A stretch of 64,000 bases of DNA from Tridacna crocea (GCA_943736015.1 OX031062.1:1160501-1224500), one strand, 5' to 3'; numbered from the stretch's first letter, positions 19,381 through 30,004 are shown. Notes: generated by a model from the sequence alone, not told the origin. Made by a program: numbers and translations.

Positions 19381-19795
19381 CAGTTTCCTCTGGTAAATGT
19401 CTGGGGACAATACTGGCTTTATCAGTGTTTCAGATTTGATGTGCATCTTTAAATGTATTATTTTATAGACTTGCTGTGTTTTGACATCACAATATAATAA
19501 TATTATTAGAATACTATTGTTTGCTGTTCTTGCCTTGCATCACTTTGTTTTTTTCTGTCTCCAGTAGAATTTGACCTGAATAATTTCAAAAACATAAAAG
19601 ACCACAAACTTAAAAAACTAAAATACAAAACTGGCTGTGAAATGAGTACTTTTAAACACATTATTTTACTAAAGGTACATAACTCTGGATGATTTAATTT
19701 TTGTACTGGAAGAGTTACTCTTTGTGAAAAAGAGAGGTGGGTTACATCTGTATTTTTGTCTGAAATATGGAAACATGAACTTGGTTTATTGGATG

Positions 19796-20154
19796 TTAAC
19801 CCTTTACTCCATAGATACTCATTTTGACGTATCAACAAAAGACAGCTTTTGAAAACATTGTGGGAAAAGGAAAAATTGCTCGTAACATGCAATTTCTCCT
19901 TTTCCCACAATGTTTTCCACTCAATGAGATACATGTATTTGTATCCTCATTTGTCCATATTTTTGACATCATATTTTTATCTGCAGCTGAAATGGAAGAG
20001 CCTCAATTGAAATGCTGGTTAGAAGCATTTTCTCTTTTTCTTGAAATGCTTTTTTTTTGCCCTTTTTGAGACAAAGTTCATCGTTTTAATGACTTAGATG
20101 TGTCATCTGCTACTCCTTCAAATTTGGACAAGTCTAAAATGTATGGTAAAGGCG
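19796..20154 (-). mobile_element. TTAA MITE subfamily E joined to subfamily A remnant
   Basis: Subfamily E short arm (CTCCATAGATACTCATTTTGAC) and stem, then its long arm breaks at GAGCCTCAATTGAAATGC and runs into a reverse A-type stem and long arm ending near 20154. Compare the intact E copy at 39529. Confidence 0.7.
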
Positions 20155-20218
20155 TATTGGAGACATGTTTATTAGTACATACTGTATTTGCATATACCTC
20201 ACTGTTTAGTATAAAAAT

Positions 20219-20435
20219 ATAACCCTTTACTCCATAAATACTCGTTTCTACGCATTCCTTGTAGGAGCCTTTGGAAAACATTGTGGCAAATGGTGACGAG
20301 CAATTTCACCTTTTGCCACGATGTTTTCTACACTATCAAAAGGTGTCATATACACATAAGAAACGGCTTTATGCTTGCTATTATTTAGGGTCAATTAGAG
20401 ATACCATAGAAATGCCTTATGGGGTAAAGGGATAA
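20219..20435 (-). mobile_element. TTAA-family MITE, subfamily B, flanked by ATAA
   Basis: Both ends read ATAA, not TTAA (ATATAACCC on the left, GGGATAATAC on the right). Left stem arm shortened (GGTGACGAGC). Confidence 0.85.
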
Positions 20436-20504
20436 TACAGTGTGTGTAAATTAATTCTTTGGGGCCCAGGCAAAACTTAAAAACCTATTTAGGACAATGT
20501 TGAT

Positions 20505-20552
20505 CAAGGTCTGGCTGCACAGAACATGCAGTCTGATTGCGGATTACAATTG
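20505..20552. repeat. GATCAGACTGCACA-type palindrome, degenerate
   Basis: TGATCAAGGTCTGGCTGCACAGAACATGCAGTCTGATTGC. Confidence 0.5.
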
Positions 20553-20666
20553 CTGATGTGAATTTTTTTCCAAAAAAAAAAAAGAAAATAAACCAAATAG
20601 CATAATAGTTTTTTTTTTTTTACTGTTGACTTTAGAGTTTCTTTTCGTTTAATAGCAGGTAAAGGG

Positions 20667-20872
20667 TTAACCCTTTGTTACTTGCCAAATTTTGGACTGG
20701 TCCAAATTGAAAGCATTTGCAGACGACAGGACAAAGGTAACTGAAAAATTGAAGTCTGATTCTGGAAGGGTAGAAAGGGTAGTTACCAGCATTTTCTCCT
20801 TTTCCCACAATGTTTTCAAAAGGCTTCTTTCTCAGGGTTGTTAAAAGTCGGGATTGTGTGGTATAGAGTTAA
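20667..20872 (+). mobile_element. TTAA MITE, left stem arm deleted
   Basis: GGGTAGAAAGGGTAGTTACCAGC: the left arm is replaced by a duplicated GGGTAG. TTAA both ends; the right one shared with the next element. Confidence 0.82.
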
Positions 20873-21095
20873 CTCTTCTACTTGCCAAATTTTGAACTGG
20901 TCCAAATTCAAAGTATTTTCAGGCTACAAAATAAAAGAGGCAAAAGTAATTTAATTTGTCTATGAAAGGTTAGAAAATATTGTGGAAAAAGGTGGAAAAT
21001 GCTGGTTACCAGCATTTTCTCCTTTTCCCACGATGTTTTCAAAAGGTATCTTCCTCAGGGTTGTTAAAACCTTGGATCGTGTGGTGAAGGGTTAG
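20869..21095 (+). mobile_element. TTAA MITE, subfamily A
   Basis: Abuts the previous copy. Stem mostly intact; right end TTAG. Confidence 0.83.
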
Positions 21096-21317
21096 CTCTG
21101 CTATCCTACCCAAGGTTTGTAAAACTATTCCAGAAATTGATTTTTATCTACAAATTGATAAAATCTCACAGAAAGGTTTATCAGTTACTGCTGACCAGTG
21201 GTCAAACCTGATATTGGTAGTTACCTGGTTACTATAGTTACAGGAAACAGGGTGATATGAACTTTTTACATGTTCTCTTGTGTAGATGTAGTGTGTAGAA
21301 GTCTGTCTTGGGTAGTC

Positions 21318-21487
21318 TGCTCATTATGGTTTTCAGGATGGTTTTGTGGGAAAGCAGCCAATGGCTTGGGAAGAGTATTGTACAAGTACTGGTGAAAGAA
21401 ATGCCAGGAAAGCATGAATAGGTGCACTGGCCACAGTGATGTAACTGAAGTAACATTGAAAATGGTGTTAAACACCATGCAGTCTTT
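21318..21487 (+). mobile_element. SINE 3' half
   Basis: TGGGAAAGCAGCCAATGGCT, AAAGCATGAATAGGTGCACT and tail AAAATGGTGTTAAACACCAT. tRNA-like head absent. Confidence 0.75.
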
Positions 21488-21704
21488 AGCTAGTCTCTTG
21501 AAATCATCATGACAGATGGAGAATTTTGGTTACAATGAATTCGCCTTTGATTTGGCTTATTTCCTTGTGACAACCTTTTCTGTTTATTAGCTGGCTGCTC
21601 AAAAATATTGTAAATAAGAAAGATAATTTGAAACTCATTTGAAGCAATGTCTTATTTTGACACCTTGTTTTTACAATCATTCATGTAAAGACCCCTTATT
21701 TTTG

Positions 21705-21925
21705 TTAACTGATCCTAGTTGTAATGACTCCATTTAGAAGGCATTGAAAAAATTGTCGGAAAAGGAGAAAATGCTTGCCATGGTAACAGCATTTTCTCCT
21801 TTTCCCATAATTTTTTCCACCATTTGATTGGCGAATCCCATTGTTATAGCTACATTAAATTTGATGTCTGCACACCCTCTTAATTTTGTTGATTATAATA
21901 GATTGTGGTTTGCTAAAAGATTTAA
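21705..21925 (-). mobile_element. degenerate TTAA MITE
   Basis: Hairpin with altered tip ATGCTTGCCATGGTAACAGCAT. Both long-arm and short-arm sequence strongly diverged; TTAA right end. Confidence 0.65.
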
Positions 21926-22000
21926 TTACATAATTTGAGATAACTTGCTGAGCTGCAGAGAATGTTACCTGAGGTAACAGGGATTTATAGAAATGATAAT

Positions 22001-22225
22001 TTAACTCTTCACTACACAATCCCAACTTTTAACTACCCTGAGAAAGAAGCCTGTAGAAAACATTGTGAGAAAAGGAGAAAATGCTGGTAACTAGCATTTT
22101 CTCCTTTTCCCACAATGTTTTCTGCCCTACACGAAATAAATGTCAAATTTTCAGTCACTTTTATTTTGTTGTTTGCAAATGCTTTCAACTTGGACCAGTC
22201 TATCATTTTGTTGACGACATTTTTT
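22001..22225 (-). mobile_element. TTAA MITE, subfamily A
   Basis: Left TTAA; stem nearly intact (GTGAGAAAAGG). Right end runs into a poly-T tract without its terminus. Confidence 0.8.
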
Positions 22226-22446
22226 TTTTTAAACTGTAACAAAATTGAAAGCATTTGTTGACAAAAGTTAAAATTCAGTGAAATGATTGGATCTTTCTAT
22301 GATAGGTGGTAAACATTGTGGAAAATAGTAGAAAATGCCTGGTACTCAGCACTTTCTCCTTTTCCCACAATGTTTTCAAAAGGCTTCTTCTGCTGACTTC
22401 AGGGTTTGTATTGTTTAAAAGTCAGGATTGTAAGGTAAAGGATTAA
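22226..22446 (+). mobile_element. TTAA MITE, 5' degraded
   Basis: Long arm AAATTGAAAGCATTTG, decayed stem, right TTAA. Confidence 0.72.
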
Positions 22447-22534
22447 ATGTGAGGCTTCAAGCTGAAATACAGGGAGGAATTAGTTTCCAACAGTTTATTT
22501 TGTAATATCAAAATTTCCTCTTTTTGCTTGCCCC

Positions 22535-22754
22535 TTAACCCATTAACGAATGAAAATATTTTAGACTGGTCAAAATTGAAAGCAATTGCGGACGACAAAA
22601 TAAAACTGACTGAAAATTTGAAATTTGTTTTGTAAAGGGTAGAAAACATTGTGGGAAAAGGAGAAAATGCTGGTTACTAGCATTTTCTCCATTTCCCACA
22701 GTGTTTTCTAAAGGCTGCTTTCTCAAAAAAAGGGATTGTGTGGTAACGAGGAAA
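22535..22754 (+). mobile_element. TTAA MITE, subfamily A
   Basis: Left TTAA. Short arm has lost about 9 bp (TTCTCAAAAAAAGGG); right end decayed. Confidence 0.8.
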
Positions 22755-22755
22755 T

Positions 22756-22819
22756 TTGTTGTCTGTAAATGCCTTCCATATTTTCCAGCTCAAAAATTAT
22801 GTTGTCTGAAGGAAAGTTA
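22756..22819 (-). mobile_element. TTAA MITE long-arm fragment
   Basis: TTGTTGTCTGTAAATGCC and neighbouring long-arm sequence only. Confidence 0.5.
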
Positions 22820-22921
22820 TTGCACATAAAACTGTAGAGGCAAGATATGACAGGCAGAGGCTGTAGATTTTACAAAAGTGCCAAGATGTATGTGCTGATA
22901 ACAAAAACATGCCAGAACTCT

Positions 22922-23120
22922 GTACAAACCAACAAAATTTTAGAGTAGGCCTAGTTGAAAGCATTTGCAGATGACAAACTAAATATGACTAATAGTATGA
23001 GCTAGAATCTCTCCATTTGAAATGTAGAAAACATTGTGGGAAAAGGAGAAAATGCTGGTAACCAGCATTTTCTCTTTTCTCACAAATTTTTCAAAAGCTT
23101 TCTTTGTTGCAAAGGGTTGA
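22922..23120 (+). mobile_element. TTAA MITE, subfamily A
   Basis: Stem intact through CCAGCATTTTCTC; right end TTGA shared with next. Confidence 0.75.
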
Positions 23121-23336
23121 CTAGACAAAATTTCAGACTGGTCCAAACTGAGTCATCATACAGATGACAGATTAAATTTTGTTTTCACAAAATCAGATTT
23201 TGTCTTTGATAGGGTAGAACACATTGTGGGAAGAGGAGAAAATGTAAGTTGCCATCATTTTCTCCTTTTCCCACAATGTTTTCAAAAGCCCTCCTCAGGG
23301 TTTGTTAAAATACTTGTAAAGTGTAAATGGCTTTAT
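23117..23336 (+). mobile_element. TTAA MITE, diverged
   Basis: Stem tip altered (ATGTAAGTTGCCATCAT). Right boundary joins the next element. Confidence 0.72.
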
Positions 23337-23562
23337 CCCTTTACCCCATAATGGCATTTCTATGGCATCTCTAATTGACCCTAAATTACAGCAAGGATGA
23401 AGCCGTTTCTTATGTGTAAATGACACCTTTTGATAGCATAGAAAACATTGTGACAAAAGATGAAATTGCTCGTCACAAGCAATTTCACCTTTTGTCACAA
23501 CGTTTTTCAAAGGCTCCTACAAGCAATGTGTAGTAATGAGTATCTATGGAGTAAAGGGTTAG
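23333..23562 (+). mobile_element. TTAA MITE, subfamily B, paired stem change
   Basis: GTGACAAAAG in one arm pairs with CTTTTGTCAC in the other, while most B copies have GTGGC/GCCAC. Left TTAT, right TTAG. Confidence 0.85.
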
Positions 23563-24060
23563 ATGTGTGAGATAAGGAACAGTTTTTTAGCAGATATCTT
23601 AATATTTATTGCTAAATTTCCTTGATAAGCTGAAAGAAGAAAATATTACATCAGTCACTTTGGTATCAGAATTAGTGTTTTTTTGCTATATGTATTGGTT
23701 GAAATGAAGAGTTTTTTCGTTTTTTAAAATGTTTATCGGCAAAATACAGGGCTATAGGTTTTTATAAAAGTCTATAGTGCAGAGAAAATGTGAGACAAAT
23801 ATTGTTGACTAGTTTTCAAGCATTTTATTATTTATCAGCTGACATATGTGAAATTATACAAACACATAAAGCATATTTCACAACAGTAGCTCTTTTTACA
23901 GAGTGTAGATCAAGATCAGACAATACTGAATGTGCAGCATGATCCTATTTTTACATTTGTCTGCTTTGTTTGGAAACATTGAACAAGGGAAATTTAAAAT
24001 TGCTGCCATTAGGTTTTGTTTTAGGATGAAAAATCCAGGTTGGTTTATCAAGTGCTCTTT
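23563..24060. other. unannotated intron stretch
   Basis: AT-rich. Contains one weak GATC palindrome half (GTAGATCAAGATCAGACAAT near 23905). No exon-like segment. Confidence 0.45.
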
Positions 24061-24064
24061 GTGG

Positions 24065-24262
24065 TGACCCTTTTCCACCAAATTGCATTTTTTGACAATC
24101 CTGAAAGGTTGAATTTTTGCAAATATTGTGGAAAAAGGGAAAAAATGGTTGGTTTCATATTTTTCCATGTTTTTAGTACGATCAAAAACATATTCTATCA
24201 TTTAAGTCACTTATATTTTGTAGTTTTCGAATGTTTTAAATTCTGACACAACTTCAGTTTTG
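24065..24262 (-). mobile_element. very degenerate TTAA MITE
   Basis: Residual stem GTGGAAAAAGGGAAAAAATGG and long-arm ATTTTGTAGTTTTCGAATG. Low confidence. Confidence 0.45.
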
Positions 24263-24278
24263 TTCTGTTCTAAACAGT

Positions 24279-24506
24279 TTATCATTTACCAGACAGTCCC
24301 TGGTTTTTACGACACTGAGATAGAAGGCTTTTAAAAACATTGTCGGAAAAGGAGAAAATGCTGGTAACCAGCAATTTCTCCTTTTCCCACAATACTTTCT
24401 ACCCTGCTGGAAACAAATTTCAATTTTTGAGTTCCATTTATTTTGTCATTTGCAAGTGTTTTTAATTTAGACCAGTCTAAAACTTTGTGGTTTGGTAAAG
24501 AGTTAA
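24279..24506 (-). mobile_element. TTAA MITE, subfamily A
   Basis: Left TTAT, right TTAA (shared). Stem has GTCGG against CCCAC. Confidence 0.85.
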
Positions 24507-24701
24507 CTTTACAACAAATTTTAAAACTTGACCAGATTGAAAGCATATGCAAACTACCATAGATGTCACTCCAATAATGATTTCTGTCTCTGATAGTATA
24601 GAAATCACTGGTAACCAGTATTGTCTCCTTTTTCCAATATGTTTGGCAAAGTCATTTTCTTTGGAGTTGTAAAAACTTAAAATTGTGTGGTAAAGGGTGA
24701 A
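24503..24701 (+). mobile_element. TTAA MITE, left stem arm deleted
   Basis: TAGAAATCACTGGTAACCAGTATTGTC shows a collapsed left arm; right end TGAA. Confidence 0.7.
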
Positions 24702-24807
24702 GATACAATTGAAAACCTTCCAGGTAATGTTAGAAGATTCAAACAAGATTCCTCATATGAGAAAACAGTTTTAGTATTTTGATCTGATAAATTATGTACT
24801 GAAATAC

Positions 24808-24850
24808 ATTAACTCTTTACCACACAATCCCCGAGTTACAAAGTCTTTGA
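24808..24850 (-). mobile_element. TTAA MITE end fragment
   Basis: TTAACTCTTTACCACACAATCC then decay into SINE sequence. Confidence 0.6.
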
Positions 24851-24854
24851 ATTC

Positions 24855-24985
24855 TTACGAACAAAGTCCGTAACACAGAAACAAATAACCAAATGCATAG
24901 CAGAAATCTAGAGACCAGGCAGGATTGGAGCCTAGAATGCCTGGATTAAAGGTCAACACCATAACCATTGAGCCAAAGAGAATTC
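24855..24985 (-). mobile_element. tRNA-derived SINE head, minus strand
   Basis: Minus strand reads TGGCTCAATGGTTATGG (A box-like) and TAGGCTCCAATCCTGCC (B box-like), 40-odd bases apart as in tRNA-derived SINEs. Confidence 0.6.
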
Positions 24986-25012
24986 TTCCAAACACAGTTG
25001 TCAGGTATTGTT

Positions 25013-25239
25013 TTAACCCTTTCCCAAACAAGCCCTGGTTTTTACGTGTCTGCAGTAAAAGTCTTTTGAAAACACTGTGAGAAAAGGAGAAATTGCTCGT
25101 AACGAGCAATTTCTCCTTTTCCCACAGTGTTTTCTACCCTTTTTTGAGAACTCTTCCATTTTCTCAAAACCTAAAATTGTTGTCTGCAAACTCTTTCAGT
25201 TTGGAAGAGTCCAAAATTTGTCATTTGGGAAAGGGTTAA
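25013..25239 (-). mobile_element. TTAA MITE, subfamily C
   Basis: TTAA both ends; stem GGAGAAATTGCTCGTAACGA complete at the tip. Confidence 0.9.
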
Positions 25240-25290
25240 ATGGAGATGAAGCCATGCATGAAGGGAGTGGTCTCCAGTAACACAATTAGA

Positions 25291-25431
25291 TGGTTTTTGG
25301 AAACATGGTGGCAAAAGGAGAAAATGCTGGTAACAAGCATTTTCTTCTTTTCCCACAATGTTTTCTATCTTTGCTGATATAAGAAAATCATTTTTGCCAT
25401 ATTGTATTTTGTTGTTTGGTAAGAAGTTTAG
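25291..25431 (-). mobile_element. TTAA MITE fragment
   Basis: Stem and shortened long arm ending GGTAAGAAGTTTAG; left arm missing. Confidence 0.7.
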
Positions 25432-25434
25432 TCT

Positions 25435-25939
25435 AGGCAGATAACTTTTTTTGGTCTCTCTGGAAAGCAGTATTGCAAATTTAAAGTTAACCCCAGGTAA
25501 ACATTATTTTTGCTTCTTCCACATTTTTTTTTCACTTGCACAATCATGTGTCATACCTTAATCTGTGTTGATTATCTTTATTTTACATGCAAGTTTTTAC
25601 AGTCTTCTTCAACAACAATATTGTTGAAAAAGAATAAGTTCAGCTTAAGAAGTTAATGATGTTATAAGACAGGGAATTATTCCTCATATATTTGGCAATT
25701 CACCAGATTTATTTGATAATTTTAATAAGAAACCTGCTTTTTATTTGTTTTACTGATGATTTTATATTCACATTGAGAGCTTTTATCTTCACATCCAGGA
25801 TAATCAAAACATAAAATTTTTCCTTGGCAGTTATTGTTACTTTAATCCATGTTGATTAACGGTATTTTACGAGGAGTTATTTAAGTCTTTTATAAATGTC
25901 CTCTGCTGCAATATTTTTTTGCTAAAGGCTGATGAATGA
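25435..25939. other. unannotated intron stretch
   Basis: AT-rich. Contains TTCAACAACAATATTGTTGAA (25608-25628), a short perfect inverted repeat. No other feature. Confidence 0.5.
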
Positions 25940-26152
25940 ACAGAACAATCTCTGGTTTTCAAACCCTTGAGAAAGATGAGTTTTTGAAATATTGTGGGAA
26001 AAGGAGAAAATGCTGGTAACCAGCATTTTCTCCTTTTCCTACAATGTTTTCTAGCCTTTCAGACACAAGTTCCATCATTAGAATCACATCTGTCACCTAC
26101 AAATACTTCCAAAATGGTAATTTCCAAAATTTTGTCATTTGTTAAAGAGAAA
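25940..26152 (-). mobile_element. TTAA MITE, subfamily A
   Basis: Stem intact except CCTAC on one side; termini decayed. Confidence 0.78.
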
Positions 26153-26167
26153 ATAACTTTGCTGGAC

Positions 26168-26230
26168 AGGGAATGAGTACCGCAGTACTCGGCATTGGAC
26201 AGGGAATGAGTACCACAGTACTCGGCAACT
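26168..26230. repeat. 33-bp two-copy repeat with GAGTACNNCAGTACTC hairpins
   Basis: ACAGGGAATGAGTACC(G/A)CAGTACTCGGCA twice in tandem; each unit is itself a short palindrome. Confidence 0.75.
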
Positions 26231-26570
26231 TACCAAAGTTGTATGATAATTTTGATAAGAAATCTGCTTTTAGTTTCTTTAACTGTTGGCTGTATCTTCA
26301 TTATTCAGGCTTTTATCTTCAGATTGAGGGCTTTTGCACTAGATAAATCCCATATTTTCAAAGGTTTTTTGTAAAGTTTATTATGGCTTTCAGATTTACA
26401 ATAGAACTTTGTCTGAGTTTTACGTTCGGCTGTTTTGAAAGAAAGCGTCAAAAGTATTGTTGTAAGCCTGGCGTTATCTGCAGTCTTGTTCATCGGATTG
26501 TGTCGCGTAAATAATTTTGTGATGTCAGTGTCATTGGTGAAGATATTTACTTCGAACTTGGGCAGAACCC

Positions 26571-26862
26571 TGCCAGCTTAGTCAGTAGCGCGCAGGATTT
26601 GAGAACAGGAGGTCAGGGGTTCAATCTATGGCTCGTCCAATTTCTTTCTGAGGATTGATGATAGTCATTGTGACAAGATTCATTCCTCTCCCACTGCAGA
26701 CTATTGTTATGAAAATGATTTTGTGGGAAAGCAGCCAGTGGCTTTGAAAGAAAACTGCGGAGTGCTGGTTAAAAAACTTCAGGAAGCAAGGAAAGCTGCA
26801 CTAGCTGCCATGATATACTGAAAAAATGTTGAAAACGGCATTGAACACCATACAATCAATAC
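26571..26862 (+). mobile_element. tRNA-derived SINE, nearly complete
   Basis: tRNA-like head (TTAGTCAGTAGC; B box-like AGGGGTTCAATCT), conserved middle GATTGATGATAGTCATTGTG, TTGTGGGAAAGCAGCCAGTG, body and tail GTTGAAAACGGCATTGAACACC. Structure fits the bivalve tRNA-SINE type; family name not assigned. Confidence 0.8.
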
Positions 26863-27235
26863 TTCAGACTTGGACTAGTTGTTCACTATCAAAAGGGGAG
26901 CCAGCTCAACAGGGGCAGGAAACCAGAATGTTTTTGACACAGTAATGCCCTTTTTCCGTGACTGAAAATTTTCTTCAAACACAACTGCAGGAGAACATTG
27001 GCACTCCAGTGTGGTGCTTTTGTTTGGTTTTGATACATCTTTACTTTTTCTCTGATCTTTTGAAAAAATTGAAGCTTTTCTCTGACCTTCCATAAGAAAA
27101 TCTGTTTCAAATAGATATAGGCACACACACACACATAAAAGGAGGAATGGACAGCATTAAGTCATTTTTGTCTGACTGAAGTCGAAGCATATCAACTCAG
27201 TCACGATTTCTGGTCATCACAGAATTTGGAGGGGT

Positions 27236-27277
27236 TTAACCCTTTTTCACACAATCCCCGGTTTTAACAAGCCTTTC
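27236..27277 (-). mobile_element. TTAA MITE split by a SINE, left part
   Basis: TTAACCCTTTTTCACACAATCC...TTTTAACAAGCC. Continues at 27433 after the SINE. Confidence 0.72.
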
Positions 27278-27440
27278 TGGTTTTTTTTTCACAGGAGTGT
27301 CCTTGGGGCAAGACACTTCAGAGCCTAGCCTAGCACTGGTGAAACCTAGGAAACATGAATATGTGAACTGTCGCTGTGATATGACTGAAATACTGTTGAA
27401 AGTGGCATAAAACACCATTCAAACAAACAAATTAATAAGC
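27270..27440 (+). mobile_element. SINE inserted in a TTAA MITE
   Basis: 3' half of a SINE (GGGCAAGACACTTCAGAGCC, GATATGACTGAAATACTG, TAAAACACCATTCAAACAAA). Flanks AACAAGCCTT and AATAAGCCTT look like a target duplication within MITE sequence. Confidence 0.75.
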
Positions 27441-27500
27441 CTTAGAAAGATAGTTTTTGAAAACATTGTTGGAAAAGGGGAAAAAGCTGGTTTTAATAAG
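27433..27500 (-). mobile_element. TTAA MITE split by a SINE, right part
   Basis: Resumes AAGCCTTAGAAAGATAG and the start of the stem (GAAAACATTGTTGG). Confidence 0.65.
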
Positions 27501-27590
27501 AAACCTCTCATGTTCTTTTATACAGCTTGAGGTAAGAGTCTTGTGAACATTGTTAGGAAATGAGAAAATTACTGTCTCCTGCTTTTAAAT

Positions 27591-27660
27591 GCAGATTTTT
27601 TTTTCAGATTTTTTATTTGTCTGTAATAGCTTTTTTTTTTGGGGGGGGGGGGGGGGGGGA
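27591..27660. repeat. T-run/G-run tract
   Basis: TTTTTTTTTT followed by about 20 consecutive G. Possible quadruplex, assembly length uncertain. Confidence 0.7.
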
Positions 27661-27771
27661 GTCTGAAATTTTATTGTCTAGAAAAGGTTTGGAAAGAAAA
27701 ATTGGTTGTATAATGAAGAAAAACAGAACAGAACTAAAGTGTTCTCTTAATTGGTATGCATGGAATTTACA

Positions 27772-27998
27772 TTAACCCATTACCACACAATCCCTGGTTT
27801 TTACTACCCCGAGATAGAACCCTTTTGAAAACATTGTTGGAAAAGAAGAAAATGCTGGTAACCAGCATTTTCTCCTTTTCCACAATGTTTTCTATCCTGC
27901 TGGAAACAAATTTCTATTTTTGTGTTACATTTATTTTCTCGTCTACAAGCGCTTTCAATCTGGACCAGTCTAAATTTCATTGTTTGGTAAATGGTTAA
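27772..27998 (-). mobile_element. TTAA MITE, subfamily A
   Basis: TTAA both ends, right one shared with the D element. Stem GTTGG. Confidence 0.88.
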
Positions 27999-28223
27999 CC
28001 CTTTCCCAAACGACACACTTTTGGACTAGAACAAACTGAGAGCATTTGCAGACGACAATTCAACTCTTGCTGAAAAGATGATTTCTGTCTATGACAGGGT
28101 AGGAAACATTGTGGGAAAAGGAGAAAATGCTGGTTACCAGCATTTTCTCCTTTTCCCACAATGTTTTCAAAAGGCTACTATTCCAGACCCGTAAAAACCA
28201 GGGATTGTTTGGGAAAGGGTTAA
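27995..28223 (+). mobile_element. TTAA MITE, subfamily D (good copy)
   Basis: 229 bp, TTAA both ends; perfect central stem; short arm GGCTACTATTCCAGACCC. Confidence 0.92.
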
Positions 28224-28261
28224 ACAAAAAACTTTCACTTGGTTTGTGAAATGTTTGGCAA

Positions 28262-28483
28262 AGTAAATCCTATACCACACAATTCTGAGATTCTGAGATC
28301 ATGACGTAGAAAGCCCCTTGAAAACATTAAGGTAAAAGGAAAAAATGCTGGTAACCAGCATTTTCTCCCCTACCAGTATGTTTTCTACCTTTCCTAATAG
28401 GTTTTATCTTTGAGTCATATTTATTTTGCTGACTACAAAATGTTTTCAATTTGGACAGAATTGAAATTATGCAAAAAGGTTAT
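28262..28483 (-). mobile_element. degenerate TTAA MITE
   Basis: Stem reads AAGGTAAAAGG against CCCCTACCAG. Right end TTAT. Confidence 0.65.
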
Positions 28484-28622
28484 CGCTGAGTTGGAGGTAG
28501 ATAACTTTTGAAAGTACAGTGCAACAATAAAATTACATGGAATGGTGGATACTTGCAGTTTGTAAAAAAAGAGATGAAAGTACTGCCAATGAAGACATAA
28601 TAAGGCCTGATTGTTTTGCTAT

Positions 28623-28875
28623 AGCCCCGCTGCGGTTAGCTCGGTGGTAAGCGTATACGACTCATGGCCTGAAGGCTGCAAGTTTGATACCCGGTTGAGG
28701 TAAATTTCTCTAGGTGATTTTTAGCTTTTCATTTCTGATGCATCTGAGAAAAGTAGTAAGTTACTGAAAGAAAGTTGTCAATACTGGTGTGAGAAAGCTA
28801 GGAAACATATGCATAGGTGCACTGACTGCCGTGATATGACTCTAGCTGTTAAAGTGGTGTTAAACTTCCTTTATG
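28623..28875 (+). mobile_element. tRNA-derived SINE, complete head
   Basis: GGTTAGCTCGGTGGTAAGCG (A box-like) and AAGTTTGATACCC (B box-like), then GTGAGAAAGCTAGGAAACAT, CCGTGATATGACTC and tail AAAGTGGTGTTAAACTT. Confidence 0.8.
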
Positions 28876-28966
28876 ATCAATGGCATTCCAAAAGATTTAA
28901 AAGAATAGATTCAAAATCAGACTGAATGTTCAAAAGTTACTGTTGTTGTAATGGGCACTCCATTGG

Positions 28967-29203
28967 TTAACTCTTTACCTGACGACAAAATTTTCAACTT
29001 GTTCGAATTAAAAAGCATGGCAGACGGCAACTACAGAATGGTTCAAATGAAGGAATTTGTCTTTGAAAAGGGTAGAAAATATTGTGGGAAAAGGAGAAAA
29101 TGCTGGTTACCAGTATTTTCTCCTTTTCCCACAATGTTTTAAAAAGTTTTTTTTCTCGGATTCATTAAAACTCAGGATTGTAATTATTGTGGTAAAGGAT
29201 TAA
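28967..29203 (+). mobile_element. TTAA MITE, subfamily A
   Basis: TTAA both ends; 8-bp insertion (TAATTATT) near the right terminus. Confidence 0.85.
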
Positions 29204-29307
29204 TAATTTACAGAAATAGATTGTCTGGTCCAAAAATAGATGAGGAATTTCTCTGTCTCTTGAAACACTGATTACAACTGCTTACTTTGAAAACAATTTT
29301 CATCAAT

Positions 29308-29345
29308 TTGACCCATTAACGAACAATCCCAATATTTAACAACCC
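29308..29345 (-). mobile_element. outer MITE, left part (split by inner MITE)
   Basis: TTGACCCATTAACGAACAATCCC...AACAACCC; resumes at 29576. Confidence 0.78.
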
Positions 29346-29575
29346 TTAACCCTTTCCCAAACAACAAATTTTAGACTCTTTCAAACTAAAAGCATCTTCA
29401 GAAGACTAATTCAAAATTGGCAGAAATTAGCTTTATGGCTCTGATAGGATAGAAAACAGTGTTGGAAAAAGAGAAAATGCTGGTTAACAGCCATTGTCTC
29501 CTTTTCCCACAAGGTTTTCAAAAGCCTTCTTTCCTAAGGGTTGTGAAAACCAGGGATTGTTTGGTAAAGGGTTAA
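29346..29575 (+). mobile_element. inner TTAA MITE, subfamily D-like
   Basis: Inserted into another member of its own family with TTAA on both sides. Confidence 0.85.
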
Positions 29576-29739
29576 GAAAGAAGGCTTTTGGAAAAAAAGC
29601 ATACATTATTCGCCCTGTCTGGATAATCAACATTTCCTCCTTTTCACATAATGTTTTCTACCCTTTCCGAAAACAAATTCAATTTTTTTGTCGCGTTTAT
29701 TTTGTTGTCTGCAAATCCTTTCATTTAGACAAGTCTATA
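29576..29739 (-). mobile_element. outer MITE, right part
   Basis: GAAAGAAGGCTTTTGG, decayed stem and long arm TTGTTGTCTGCAAATCC; cut off by the following SINE. Confidence 0.78.
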
Positions 29740-29746
29740 GAAGGGT

Positions 29747-29972
29747 GACCTGTATTACTTTGTGGTAATGTGCTGGACTTGTGACCTTGGGGTCCCGGGT
29801 TCTAGCCTCACTAGCTCCACTGGGTTTTTTCACAGTAGCCTTGGGCAAGACACTTCAGAGCCCAAGCCTAGTATTGGTGAAACCAAGGGAAACATGAATA
29901 TGTGAGCTGTCGCAGTGATATGACTGAAATAATGTTGAAAGCAGCGTAAAACACCATTCAAACAAGAAATTC
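29747..29972 (+). mobile_element. tRNA-derived SINE
   Basis: Head with B box-like CCCGGGTTCTAGCC, GGGCAAGACACTTCAGAGCC, AAACATGAATATGTGAGCTG, tail AAAACACCATTCAAACAAG. Same subtype as the SINE at 27270. Confidence 0.8.
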
Positions 29973-30004
29973 AAGCAAAAGAATATTGTCGTTTGATAGA
30001 AAGA

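Noticed and set aside
27591-27660. Long G run as a functional motif
   Set aside because: Homopolymer next to a T run; length is assembly-sensitive and no element ends are visible around it.
28623-28700. Possible tRNA gene
   Set aside because: A and B box-like motifs are present but no acceptor stem or full cloverleaf is seen and a SINE body follows; same for the heads at 15.4, 24.9, 26.6, 29.8, 35.6, 45.5, 47.1, 49.0 and 50.8 kb.
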